A stretch of DNA of 64,000 nt from Niveibacterium microcysteis (GTDB taxonomy: Bacteria > Pseudomonadota > Gammaproteobacteria > Burkholderiales > Rhodocyclaceae): positions 3,534,001-3,598,000 of the forward strand of contig NZ_CP071060.1 in NCBI RefSeq assembly GCF_017161445.1, given 5' to 3'. Numbering within the stretch: the first letter of the stretch is position 1; every line of letters begins with the position of its first letter. Below the pieces are notes generated by a model that saw only the letters and a program-made list of their open reading frames with translations, was not told the origin of the DNA and ran no database searches. Positions 45,583-54,169 of the stretch are shown piece after piece. The position numbers and the translations under genes are program-made.

Positions 45583-47120
45583 GCAACCCCCTTGGCCATC
45601 AATCGGAAATGCGCGCCACCGCGAGATTCGCAGAGCTCAAGTTCGGCCGCATTGGCCTGCGCCAACTCTCGCGCAATATAGAGCCCAAGCCCGGTACCGC
45701 GTGGATCGGACGTAAAGAAGGGTTCAAACACCCGTGAGCGCGACTCCGGCGGCACGCCGGGACCATCGTCCACGACTTCGAGCATGACCTGGTCTTCACC
45801 GCCCGCGAGCACCTGGATTCTCACGCTGCCCGGCGCGCCGCTCGCAAAACGGCGAGCGTTGCCAAGCAGGTTCCAAAGAATCTGCTGCAGGTGAATACGG
45901 TCGAAGCGCACGCGCAACGCCGCATCGCCCTCCAATTCGACAAGCGCCGGATCGAGCCCCTCGTAGCTGACCTGTTCATCCAAGAAGGTGCGGGCGAAGG
46001 CAAGCAGTGGAATGGTCTCCGGGGTCGCGCGATCGCGGCGCCCAAGTTCCAGCACGTCGCGCACCATGCGATCGATGCGCCGCGTGTTGTCGTGGATGAT
46101 GCGCGTCAGGCGCTGCTGCATCTCGGCGCGCTTCTCTTCGCCAAGGAGTTCGCTGGCGTGGCTGATCGCCGCCAAGGGGTTGCGGATCTCGTGCGCGATC
46201 CCGCCGGTCAGGCGCCCGAGTGCCGCAAGCTTGATTTGCTGTGCCTCGCGCTCGATGCGCTCAAGATCTTCAAGATAGACAATCGTATCGCCTTGCTCGC
46301 CCAATCGCAGGGTGCGCACGCGCACCTGGCTGCCGGCCTCGCCAACGCGAACCTCCGCGTCGCCACTCACCACCGCAGCCGCAAGCTCGGGGGACAGTAC
46401 GTCAATCGGTAGGCCAATATGGGGCAAATCCCCCAACAACTCGGCCGCCTTGCGATTGGCCTGCATCACCACGCCATCGGCGCCGAGCACGAGCACACCA
46501 TCGTGCAGATCGGCAATGATCTGCTCGTTCACGCGCTCCTGACGACGCAGCGCAGCACCGCGCTGATGGGCAAGCGCTTCGTTGGCCAGCGCGCGGGTCG
46601 CCAGCAGGCGCGCCACGGTCGCAACTGCAAAAAAGCCAATGCAGACAAAACCCACCGCGGTGATGTCGGCAACCGCCTCGCTGTCGAGAGTCAGCGAACG
46701 CAGGCCTTGCACCGCGAGCACCGCCACAGAGGCCAAGGACGCATAGAAGAAGACCAGGCGCCCTTCGCCGAGCAGTCCGCCGGCAGCAACCACCACCATC
46801 ATCATGTAGGGCAGGCCACCCTTGTGACCTCCGCCTAGGTACATCAGCGCACTGAGCGCCACGATATCGATCGTGATGTGGGTGTTCACCACCCACTCGA
46901 AGGGTGCCCGCGTTGCGCGCAGGAAGTAGAGCAGGATCACCGCCGCCAATAGGTAACCCGCAACAACCCAAGTCCACTCGCCGCTACTGCTTTCCAGCAA
47001 GAAAAGGCGACCAATGAAGATCAAGCCGCACGCAACGATCAGGCGGTAGAGGCTGTAGTAGCGCAGCGATTCCCAGCGCGATTCAGCGGGCTGCCAGGCA
47101 TGTGGCATGCCGGCCCCCAT
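45579..47120 (-). CDS. pilS: Sensor histidine kinase PilS
   Basis: 513 residues from the ATG at 47120, which overlaps the stop of the preceding PP0621-like gene (TGATG). Six hydrophobic helices occupy about 22-175 (SLYRLIVACGLIFIGRLFLL at the first), as in PilS. A PAS-like region follows (about 195-290), then the dimerisation/phosphoacceptor motif GGIAHEIRNPLAAISHASEL with H310, and an HATPase domain with NLLGNARRF, VDDGPGVP and GTGLGLYIARELA. It phosphorylates PilR and, in studied species, senses pilin in the membrane. It overlaps pilR by four bases. Confidence 0.94.
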   Translation of the reverse strand: MGAGMPHAWQPAESRWESLRYYSLYRLIVACGLIFIGRLFLLESSSGEWTWVVAGYLLAAVILLYFLRATRAPFEWVVNTHITIDIVALSALMYLGGGHKGGLPYMMMVVVAAGGLLGEGRLVFFYASLASVAVLAVQGLRSLTLDSEAVADITAVGFVCIGFFAVATVARLLATRALANEALAHQRGAALRRQERVNEQIIADLHDGVLVLGADGVVMQANRKAAELLGDLPHIGLPIDVLSPELAAAVVSGDAEVRVGEAGSQVRVRTLRLGEQGDTIVYLEDLERIEREAQQIKLAALGRLTGGIAHEIRNPLAAISHASELLGEEKRAEMQQRLTRIIHDNTRRIDRMVRDVLELGRRDRATPETIPLLAFARTFLDEQVSYEGLDPALVELEGDAALRVRFDRIHLQQILWNLLGNARRFASGAPGSVRIQVLAGGEDQVMLEVVDDGPGVPPESRSRVFEPFFTSDPRGTGLGLYIARELAQANAAELELCESRGGAHFRLMAKGVA

Positions 47121-47359
47121 CAGGCGCGCGGGCCGAGTTGGCGGTGCGCGTCGCTGCAGTAGAAGTGGCCGCCCTCCATCACACCCTCGCTTTCCGGCAC
47201 ATGCAGGCCGCACTGTGCGCAAGCCGTGATGCGTTCGGGTTCGGCCGGTGGCTGTGGGGCCGGATTGCCGCGGCGGGGACGCGATGCGCCACCATCGAAT
47301 TTGCGGCGCAGCAACCAGATAGCAAGGATGCCCAGCAGGAAGAGGAGTATTTTGCCCAC
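47120..47359 (-). CDS. PP0621-like small membrane protein with Cys/His zinc-finger-like tail
   Basis: 79 residues. One N-terminal membrane helix (about 3-18, KILLFLLGILAIWLLRR) is followed by a proline/arginine-rich linker and a C-terminal segment with CAQCGLHVPESEGV and FYCSDAHRQL. The CxxC pair with the later Cys and His suggests a small zinc knuckle. I recognise it as the PP0621 type commonly found upstream of pilS; its function is not known. The stop codon overlaps the pilS start (TGATG), so the two are translationally coupled. Confidence 0.82.
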   Translation of the reverse strand: MGKILLFLLGILAIWLLRRKFDGGASRPRRGNPAPQPPAEPERITACAQCGLHVPESEGVMEGGHFYCSDAHRQLGPRA

Positions 47360-47417
47360 GTCAGGCGCCCCATCGCGATGCAGAAGCCGCCGAGTTTACC
47401 ACCCGGTGCATGGGCGC

Positions 47418-48572
47418 TCAGAGGGCTGCAAGGCGCGCGGCCGCAGCATCCAGTGTCGCGTCCTGCTTGGCGAAGCAAAGCCGCACGATGCGTTCGTCGC
47501 GGGGCTCGCGCGAAAACACCGAAACCGGAATGGCCGCTACGCCGGCTTCGCGCGTGAGCCATTCGGCGAACGCAACGTCCGGCAGATCGGAGATCGCACG
47601 GTAGTCGACCAGCTGAAAGTAGGTGCCAGCGCACGGCAGCAGGCGCAGCCTGCTTGTGGCCAACTGTGCGCGCAGGCGATCGCGCTTCGTCTGGTAAAAC
47701 GCGGCCAGCCCCCGCCAGGTCTCTGGCCGCCCCGCAACCGTCGCAAAGGCGGCTTGAGCCGGACTGTTCACGGTGAAGACGTTGAACTGGTGCACCTTGC
47801 GGAATTCGGCCATCAGCGCTGCCGGGCCAAAGACGTAGCCGACTTTCCAACCGGTGACGTGATAGGTCTTGCCAAAGCTCGACACGCCGATCGCCCGGCA
47901 CGCGAGCGCTGGATGGCGGGCAACACTCTGGTGTTCGGCGCCGTCGAAGACCATGTGCTCATAGACCTCGTCGGACAGCACACAGACGCGCGACCCATCG
48001 AGTAGCGCAGCGAGCTGCAGCATGTCTTCCCGCGGCCAGATCGAGCCCGTCGGGTTGTGCGGTGTATTCACGATCACCAGCCGCGTGCGCGGGCTCAGTG
48101 CTGCCTTGAAGGCATCCCAGTCCGGACGCCAGTCCGGTGCACGCAGCGGGATCCCCCGCAATTGCGCGCCCTGCAACCGCACTGCCGGGCCGTACGCGTC
48201 ATACGCCGGCTCGAACACGATGACCTCGTCGCCCGGCTGCACCAGCGCGGCAATGGCTGTGAACAGGGCCTGTGTCGCGCCCGCCGTCACCGTGATCTCG
48301 GACTCGGGCTCATACCGCGCGCCGTATTCGCCCTCCAGCTTGTGCGCGATCGCTTCGCGCAGCGCCGGCAAGCCGGCCATCGGCGGGTACTGGTTATGGC
48401 CGGCAGCAATGGCCTCTGACACCGCGGCGGCGAGCGCGGGATCGGGCGAGAAGTCCGGAAAGCCTTGCGACAGGTTGATCGCGCCGCAAGCCTGAGCGAG
48501 CCGCGACATCACGGTAAAGATGGTGGTGCCCACATCGGGCAACCGGCTATCGATCGGAACTGGAGTATCCAA
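47418..48572 (-). CDS. PLP-dependent aminotransferase, methionine aminotransferase (YbdL)-like
   Basis: 384 residues. The start is a TTG with GAGGAGAG upstream; no nearby in-frame ATG gives a full protein. Fold-type I marks: INLSQGFPDFSPDP, QYPPMAGLPALREAI, VNTPHNPTGS, LSDEVYEHMVFDG and the PLP lysine in SSFGKTYHVTGWKVGYVFGP. The SQGFPDF opening and SFGKTYHVTGWKVGY region are typical of the YbdL/kynurenine-aminotransferase-like group, which converts 2-oxo-4-methylthiobutanoate to methionine. Methionine-salvage use is attractive because mtnA lies 2.4 kb away, but the genes are not co-transcribed. Confidence 0.85.
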   Translation of the reverse strand: MDTPVPIDSRLPDVGTTIFTVMSRLAQACGAINLSQGFPDFSPDPALAAAVSEAIAAGHNQYPPMAGLPALREAIAHKLEGEYGARYEPESEITVTAGATQALFTAIAALVQPGDEVIVFEPAYDAYGPAVRLQGAQLRGIPLRAPDWRPDWDAFKAALSPRTRLVIVNTPHNPTGSIWPREDMLQLAALLDGSRVCVLSDEVYEHMVFDGAEHQSVARHPALACRAIGVSSFGKTYHVTGWKVGYVFGPAALMAEFRKVHQFNVFTVNSPAQAAFATVAGRPETWRGLAAFYQTKRDRLRAQLATSRLRLLPCAGTYFQLVDYRAISDLPDVAFAEWLTREAGVAAIPVSVFSREPRDERIVRLCFAKQDATLDAAAARLAAL

Positions 48573-48716
48573 ACCAACTCTCCTCGCACGCTAGAGCCGC
48601 AAGTCTATTCCGGCGTAAGCTTGCGCAGGAGCCTCAAGTCGCGGGCTACGCGTCCGTAGACGTGAGAAGAGAGGCTCTGAATCGGCAAAGAGCCCTACCA
48701 CACCGGGGAGATAGCG

Positions 48717-50939
48717 GTGACCGATCTTTTGGCGGCGGATGACGAGCTGGTCTTTGCGCCGGAAGGCGATGACGATGTCGAACATGGCGCGGCGGCGGTA
48801 TGGCGCGTTCTGATCGTCGACGATGACCAGGATGTTCACGCATCGACGGAGCTCGCACTCAAGGGCACACCGATCCTCGGGCGCCCGCTGGAGTTCCTGC
48901 ACACCTACAGCGCCGCCGAAACGGTGCAGTTCCTGCGGCGCGAGCAGGACATTTCGGTGATCCTGCTTGATGTGGTGATGGAAAGCGAGAACGCCGGCCT
49001 GAACCTCGTGCACATCATCCGCGAAGAACTGGGCCTGCAGGAAACGCGCATCGTGCTGCGCACCGGGCAGCCCGGCTATGCGCCGGAAATCCAGGCGATC
49101 CGCGATTACGACATCAACGACTACAAGACCAAGTCCGAACTCACCCACACGCGGCTCTACACCACGCTGACGGTTGCGATCCGGTCCTACGACCAGATCC
49201 GCGCGATCAACGCGAACCGCCGCGGGCTGGACATGATCGTGCGAGCCAGTGGCGAGCTGATGGAGCTGCGTGGCATCCAGGGCTTCGCCGCCGGTGTCAT
49301 CACGCAACTTGCGGCCCTGCTGCGGCTACCGCCCGAGGGGCTGATCTGTGCGCAGGAAAACGGCAGCGGCGACGACGGTGTTCAGGTCGTTGCGGCCGGA
49401 GGCAAGTTCAGCGGGCTGATCAACCAATCGATCCGCGACATCCCGGATCGTGTGGTGCGGGAGCACCTCAACCGCGCCCTCGCATCGGGCAAGAACCAAT
49501 ACGACCAGGGCTCCACAACGCTGTTGCTCAACGGCTCGGGTCGCCGAATCGCCGTCTATCTGGAAAGCACGCACGCGATCGAGGAAATCGACCGCCACCT
49601 GCTTGAGGTGTTCTGCACCAACATTGCCGCCGGTTTCGAAAACACCGCCCTGTTCAGCCGCCTGCAGAACATCGCCTACGTCGACGCCCTTACCAGCCTG
49701 CCCAACCGGGTGCGCTTCCTTCAGTGCATTGACGAGCGCCTGCAGGGCAACCGCAAGAACGAATCGACCGTCGCGCTGGTCGACATCGACGAGTTTGCCG
49801 AGACCAACGACGCACTCGGGCACAAGTTCGGTGACAAGCTGCTGCTGGCCGTCGCCCTTCGTCTGCGCGACCGGATGCCCGGCGCCATCGTCGCGCGGAT
49901 CGCCGGCGATACCTTCGGCATCCTCGGCGAAGTGTCGGTGGTCACGCCGGCAGCACTCTCCGCTGTCTTCGCCGACCCGTTTATCGTCGATGAGCAGGAG
50001 ATCGTGATCTCCGCAACGCAAGGTTATTTGCTGCTGCGCGAGGCAGACGGCAGCAGCGCGGACGCCTTGAAGAACACCAACCTCGCTCTCAAGCGGGCAA
50101 AGAGCCGGCACCGTGGGGAACACAGCTTCTTCACGCGCGACATGAACGTCGAGATCGAGGAGCGGGTCAAGCTGCTCCACGGCCTGCGCAGTGCATTCGA
50201 CAACGAACGCCTGTTCCTGATGTACCAGCCGCAGGTTCGTATCGAGAGCGGCGAGCCGGTCGGCGTCGAAGCGCTGATCCGCTGGCGGGGTGACGATGGC
50301 CGCTTCATCCCGCCCGATCGCTTCATTCCGCTCGCCGAACACTCGGGCCTGATCGTCAATATCGGCAACTGGGTCATGCGCCTGGCGTGCTACGAACAGG
50401 TCAAGATCGCCGCTGCCGGCTTCCCGAACGTGCAGATGGCGGTCAACGTATCGCTGGCGCAGTTCCGCCATCAGGACTTCATCAATCAGGTCAGATCGGC
50501 ACTGGCCGATACCGGCGCGGTCGCCCACCAGATCGAGCTTGAGATCACCGAGTCGATGGCCATGGAGGACGCAGATTTTGTCGCCGGCAAGCTCAACGAG
50601 CTGGCACAGCTTGGCGTCAAGGTCGCCATCGACGATTTCGGTACGGGCTTCTCTTCGCTTTCCTACCTGCAACGACTGCGCGTCGATCGACTGAAGATCG
50701 ACCGCTCCTTCGTGAAGGACTTGTGCACGAACCAGCGGTGCCGCCAGGTCGCGGAAATGGTGATCCAGCTCAGCCGGAAGCTCGGCCTGGGGGTGATCGC
50801 CGAGGGCGTTGAAGAGGCCGACCAGGCCAAGGTACTGCTGGGGCTGGGCTGCCCGGATGCACAAGGCTACCTGTACGCCCGCCCGATGGAGCCCGAGGCG
50901 CTGCACGACTGGCTCGCAGAGCGCCGCGCACGCGGCTGA
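48717..50939 (+). CDS. Response regulator with DUF3369, degenerate GGDEF and EAL phosphodiesterase domains
   Basis: 740 residues from a GTG start with GGGGAG upstream. The receiver domain (about 28-150) has acceptor D85 in VILLDVVMES. A DUF3369 region (about 170-330) links it to a GGDEF domain whose loop reads AGDTF, so it is inactive as a cyclase. The EAL domain (about 480-735) is intact: EAL at 518-520 in GVEALIRW, NVSLAQFRHQD, EITES, IDDFGTGFSSLSYLQ, KIDRSFVKD and IAEGVEE. It should hydrolyse cyclic di-GMP when phosphorylated or otherwise signalled. No histidine kinase gene is adjacent, so its partner is encoded elsewhere. Confidence 0.92.
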   Translation: MTDLLAADDELVFAPEGDDDVEHGAAAVWRVLIVDDDQDVHASTELALKGTPILGRPLEFLHTYSAAETVQFLRREQDISVILLDVVMESENAGLNLVHIIREELGLQETRIVLRTGQPGYAPEIQAIRDYDINDYKTKSELTHTRLYTTLTVAIRSYDQIRAINANRRGLDMIVRASGELMELRGIQGFAAGVITQLAALLRLPPEGLICAQENGSGDDGVQVVAAGGKFSGLINQSIRDIPDRVVREHLNRALASGKNQYDQGSTTLLLNGSGRRIAVYLESTHAIEEIDRHLLEVFCTNIAAGFENTALFSRLQNIAYVDALTSLPNRVRFLQCIDERLQGNRKNESTVALVDIDEFAETNDALGHKFGDKLLLAVALRLRDRMPGAIVARIAGDTFGILGEVSVVTPAALSAVFADPFIVDEQEIVISATQGYLLLREADGSSADALKNTNLALKRAKSRHRGEHSFFTRDMNVEIEERVKLLHGLRSAFDNERLFLMYQPQVRIESGEPVGVEALIRWRGDDGRFIPPDRFIPLAEHSGLIVNIGNWVMRLACYEQVKIAAAGFPNVQMAVNVSLAQFRHQDFINQVRSALADTGAVAHQIELEITESMAMEDADFVAGKLNELAQLGVKVAIDDFGTGFSSLSYLQRLRVDRLKIDRSFVKDLCTNQRCRQVAEMVIQLSRKLGLGVIAEGVEEADQAKVLLGLGCPDAQGYLYARPMEPEALHDWLAERRARG

Positions 50940-50999
50940 ACCGCTGGCGGTTTGACCTGACGGCTTGCCCCGCTTGGCGCGAGCGGCCATCATCGGCGC

Positions 51000-52040
51000 A
51001 TGGAACTCGCTCCCCTGATACCGCTCGACGGCGCGATTGCCGTCATCGACCAGACCCGTCTGCCCTTCGCCCGAACCACCCGCACGCTTGCCAATCTGGA
51101 AGCCTGCGCGCTAGCCATCGAGACCATGGTGGTCCGCGGCGCGCCGCTGATTGGCGCCACGGCCGCGTTCGGCGTCGCCATCGCGATGCGGCACGACACC
51201 AGCAACGACGCGCTCGAAGCTGCGCTGACGCGCCTCGGCCGCACCCGCCCAACAGCCGTCAACTTGCACTGGGCGCTCGCCCGCATGGCAACCAAGCTTC
51301 GTCCGCTGACTCCGGACCTACGAAGCGCAGCAGCCTGGCGCGAAGCGCTCGCGGTTCACGCCGAAGACATCGCCGCCAACCGCGCGCTGGGCGAATATGG
51401 CCGCTCGCTGCTCGCCCGCCACGCCGAAGGGCTCGATCGCCCGCTGCGGGTCATGACCCACTGCAACGCCGGAGCGCTTGCCACCTGCGGCTGGGGCACG
51501 GCCCTCGCGCCAATCTATCTCGCGCATCAAGCAGGTCTGTCGATCGAAGTCTGGGTCAGCGAAACACGGCCCCGCAACCAGGGCCTGCTCACCGCGTGGG
51601 AGCTGTCTGAAGGCGGTGTGCCGCACACCCTGATCGCCGACAACGCGGCCGGGCTGCTGATGCGCCAAGGCCTGGTCGATGTCGTGATCACAGGCGCCGA
51701 CCGCATTGCCGCCAATGGCGATACCGCCAACAAGGTCGGTACCTACCTGAAAGCGCTTGCCGCCCGCGAACACGGCGTGCCCTTCTACATCGCGGCGCCC
51801 ACCAGCACGATCGACGCAGCCAGCCCGGATGGCGACGCGATCCCGATCGAATCCCGCAGCGACGACGAAATCTGCGTGCTGCATGGCATCGATGGCGCCG
51901 GCGAGGCGGCGCAGGTTCGCATGTTCAATGGCCCTTGCGCCAACCCGGCCTTCGACGTCACGCCTGCCGCGCTGATCGCCGGCATTCTCACCGAACGCGG
52001 CCGCTTCGATGCAGCCCGCATTACGGAGGCGCTTGCATGA
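51000..52040 (+). CDS. mtnA: S-methyl-5-thioribose-1-phosphate isomerase
   Basis: 346 residues, eIF2B-like fold. It isomerises 5-methylthioribose-1-phosphate to 5-methylthioribulose-1-phosphate in methylthioadenosine salvage. Conserved blocks are VVRGAPLIGATAAFG, THCNAGALATCGWGTALAPI with the catalytic cysteine region, VWVSETRPRNQG, and VITGADRIAANGDTANKVGT with the catalytic aspartate, then IAAPTSTID. The stop overlaps the start of a class II aldolase gene (ATGA). No mtnB, mtnC or mtnD homologue is visible in the window, which matters for which salvage route is used. Confidence 0.95.
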   Translation: MELAPLIPLDGAIAVIDQTRLPFARTTRTLANLEACALAIETMVVRGAPLIGATAAFGVAIAMRHDTSNDALEAALTRLGRTRPTAVNLHWALARMATKLRPLTPDLRSAAAWREALAVHAEDIAANRALGEYGRSLLARHAEGLDRPLRVMTHCNAGALATCGWGTALAPIYLAHQAGLSIEVWVSETRPRNQGLLTAWELSEGGVPHTLIADNAAGLLMRQGLVDVVITGADRIAANGDTANKVGTYLKALAAREHGVPFYIAAPTSTIDAASPDGDAIPIESRSDDEICVLHGIDGAGEAAQVRMFNGPCANPAFDVTPAALIAGILTERGRFDAARITEALA

Positions 52041-52675
52041 ACAGCATCGAAGCCCAACGCGACGCCCTGCTCGCCAGCGCACGCCACATCGCAGCCCTTG
52101 GGCTCAACCCCGGCGCCGCAGGCAACCTCAGCGTGCGCCACGGCGATGGCATGCTGATCACGCCATCGGGCCTGCCATGGGAAGAACTGACGCGCATCGA
52201 CTTCGTCACCGTCGCCGCTGACGGCAGCTACACCGGCCCGCGCGCGCCGTCGTCCGAATGGCAACTGCATCGCGACCTCTATCTGTCGCGCCCCGACTTC
52301 GGCGCAGTGATCCACACCCACTCGCCTTTCTGTACCGCACTGGCCTGCCTGCACCGCACGATTCCGCCCTTTCACTACATGGTCGCCCGTTTCGGCGGCC
52401 ACGACGTGCGCTGCGCTGCATATGCCACCTACGGCACGGCTGCGCTGTCCGAGGCTACGCTGATTGCGATGGCTGATCGCAATGGCTGCCTGCTGGGCAA
52501 CCACGGCATGGTGGTCGCCGGCCGCGACCTGCGCCACGCCCAGGCCTTGGCGGTCGAACTCGAAAGCCTTGCCGAACAGTACTGGCGAGCCTGCCAGCTC
52601 GGCGACCCGGTGCTGCTACCGGAAGACGAGATCGCCCGCGTCCGCGAAAAGTTCAAGGGCTACGGGGTGCGCTGA
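52037..52675 (+). CDS. Class II aldolase, fuculose-phosphate aldolase type (candidate methylthioribulose-1-phosphate aldolase)
   Basis: 212 residues, aligning end to end with L-fuculose-1-phosphate aldolase as I know it: LGLNPGAAGNLSVR, MLITPSGLPWEEL, SSEW with the acid/base glutamate E74, zinc histidines H93 and H95 in VIHTHSPFC and H156 in GNHGMV, and EIARVREKFKGYGVR at the end. Offset by one, these match E73, H92, H94 and H155 of E. coli FucA. MtnB dehydratases belong to the same superfamily, but the resemblance here is to the aldolases. Because it is translationally coupled to mtnA, I infer that it cleaves methylthioribulose-1-phosphate to DHAP and a methylthio-aldehyde. Confidence 0.85.
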   Translation: MNSIEAQRDALLASARHIAALGLNPGAAGNLSVRHGDGMLITPSGLPWEELTRIDFVTVAADGSYTGPRAPSSEWQLHRDLYLSRPDFGAVIHTHSPFCTALACLHRTIPPFHYMVARFGGHDVRCAAYATYGTAALSEATLIAMADRNGCLLGNHGMVVAGRDLRHAQALAVELESLAEQYWRACQLGDPVLLPEDEIARVREKFKGYGVR

Positions 52676-52851
52676 CGCGCCTCTCGGCCCGAGTTGCGCG
52701 CGCTCTCACCGTCGTGCAATGAGTCACGGCGATACGCTCATTTAATGCAATCATCATTTAGGCGCTCATACCATTCATGGCCGGCGACGACTGGCATGCG
52801 AATTACCCCCCGTCGCATCGTCGGTTACCAGCCAATAATAGGAGGAGTGGA

Positions 52852-54063
52852 ATGAGTGCCTGTAAGAAGAGCTTTCCGGCAATCCTTGCTTCGCTAGGTC
52901 TTATCGTATCGTTAGCGACGCTGAGCGGATGCGGCGGCAATGGGGAGTCAGCGCCAACAAGCAACCAGCCGACCACGGCCGCAGAGGTTCGCACCGCAGA
53001 GCGAATCGCGACGGTCGAATCGCCGGGTGAGTTCGTCGTTCAATCCTTGGCGTTGCCGGTCGGCGGCGCATCGCAATACCTTGTATACCTGCCGAAGGGC
53101 TTCCGGACTTCAGGCCCGGGCATGAGCGACATGCGCGGACGCCTGTGGCCAATGGTCGTTTACCTGCACGGTTCTTCGCCAGACGGCTCGCCGAAAACCA
53201 TGGAGCAGCTCCGTGGTGACGGCATCAACTACTACATCGAACATGGCGGCCAGGACTTTCCGGCGATCGTCGTGTCGCCACTTGAGGCCTCTTATTTCCA
53301 TGATGAAGCCTTCGTGGACGCCGTCATACGCGATGCGCAGGCAAAGTACGCGGTCGATCGATCGCGCGTAAGCCTTGCCGGCTTCAGCTTGGGCGGCCTC
53401 GGCGCCTACCCTGTGGCGCTGGCATTTCCTCACCGCTTCTCGGCCGTCCTCGCCGCCGGCGGAGGCTTCACGGACGACCTGTTCTTCGGCCCACAAGCAA
53501 TAACTGAATACGGAAACGGGCTACGCCACCTGCAGAACACGCCGTTCCATGTCGTGCATGGTGACGCCGACATGAACGTGCCGGTCGCGGTCGCCGACAA
53601 CGCCGTCAAGGCGCTGCGCAACGCAGAGGTAACGGTGACGTATGACCGAATGCCAGGCGTCGATCATCTCGGCAGCACGAACTACGCTTTCAACGCGGAG
53701 AGTCTCGGCGCGCTGATCAAGCAACGCGGTGAACGTCTCGACGACGAGACTAATCACATTCACCATGCAGACCGACTCGTAGGACGCTACGAGTTCGCAA
53801 GCACGTCGGGGAGCCCGCAAGTGCTGCACCTGAGCGTCGACACGCAAGGGCGACTGGTTGTCGAAAACGAGACCTTCGCAACCACGACGGCCTACTACCC
53901 GATCGGTGACGACCGGTATGTCAGCAATTCAATGTTCTACCGCGTGGTTCGAAATGCGGACGGGCGCATGAGCTGCATGTACTGGATCGGGACGTTCTGG
54001 GGCGCGCCGATCTACACCGACGCCGAACACGCGGCCACTTGCGGATACGGGCCGCAGAACTGA
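52852..54063 (+). CDS. Lipoprotein alpha/beta hydrolase with extra C-terminal domain
   Basis: 403 residues from an ATG with GGAGGAG upstream. A lipoprotein signal ends in LSGC (lipid cysteine C27). Residues about 60-295 form an alpha/beta hydrolase related to the PHB-depolymerase/esterase D group. The nucleophile S179 lies in GFSLGG, the acid D240 in HGDAD and the histidine H272 in GVDHLG; MVVYLHGSSPDGS is the oxyanion region. A C-terminal part (about 305-403) is a separate beta-rich module containing two cysteines (C375, C397), family not recognised. The protein is likely an envelope-bound esterase of unknown substrate. Codon use and composition look somewhat less GC-rich than the neighbours. 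Confidence 0.82.
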   Translation: MSACKKSFPAILASLGLIVSLATLSGCGGNGESAPTSNQPTTAAEVRTAERIATVESPGEFVVQSLALPVGGASQYLVYLPKGFRTSGPGMSDMRGRLWPMVVYLHGSSPDGSPKTMEQLRGDGINYYIEHGGQDFPAIVVSPLEASYFHDEAFVDAVIRDAQAKYAVDRSRVSLAGFSLGGLGAYPVALAFPHRFSAVLAAGGGFTDDLFFGPQAITEYGNGLRHLQNTPFHVVHGDADMNVPVAVADNAVKALRNAEVTVTYDRMPGVDHLGSTNYAFNAESLGALIKQRGERLDDETNHIHHADRLVGRYEFASTSGSPQVLHLSVDTQGRLVVENETFATTTAYYPIGDDRYVSNSMFYRVVRNADGRMSCMYWIGTFWGAPIYTDAEHAATCGYGPQN

Positions 54064-54169
54064 CGCATCACACATGGCGGCAACTTGGGGCAGGCAAGCC
54101 CGGGGGTGCCGCCTGCAAACGCTGCCGGGCGACAGAGCCCACACCGCTCACCGCCCGGCCGCCATCGCG

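Noticed and set aside
48673..48694. GGCTCT/AGAGCC hairpin upstream of the EAL gene, considered as a cyclic-di-GMP riboswitch
   Set aside because: Only a six-base stem; none of the conserved riboswitch loops are present.
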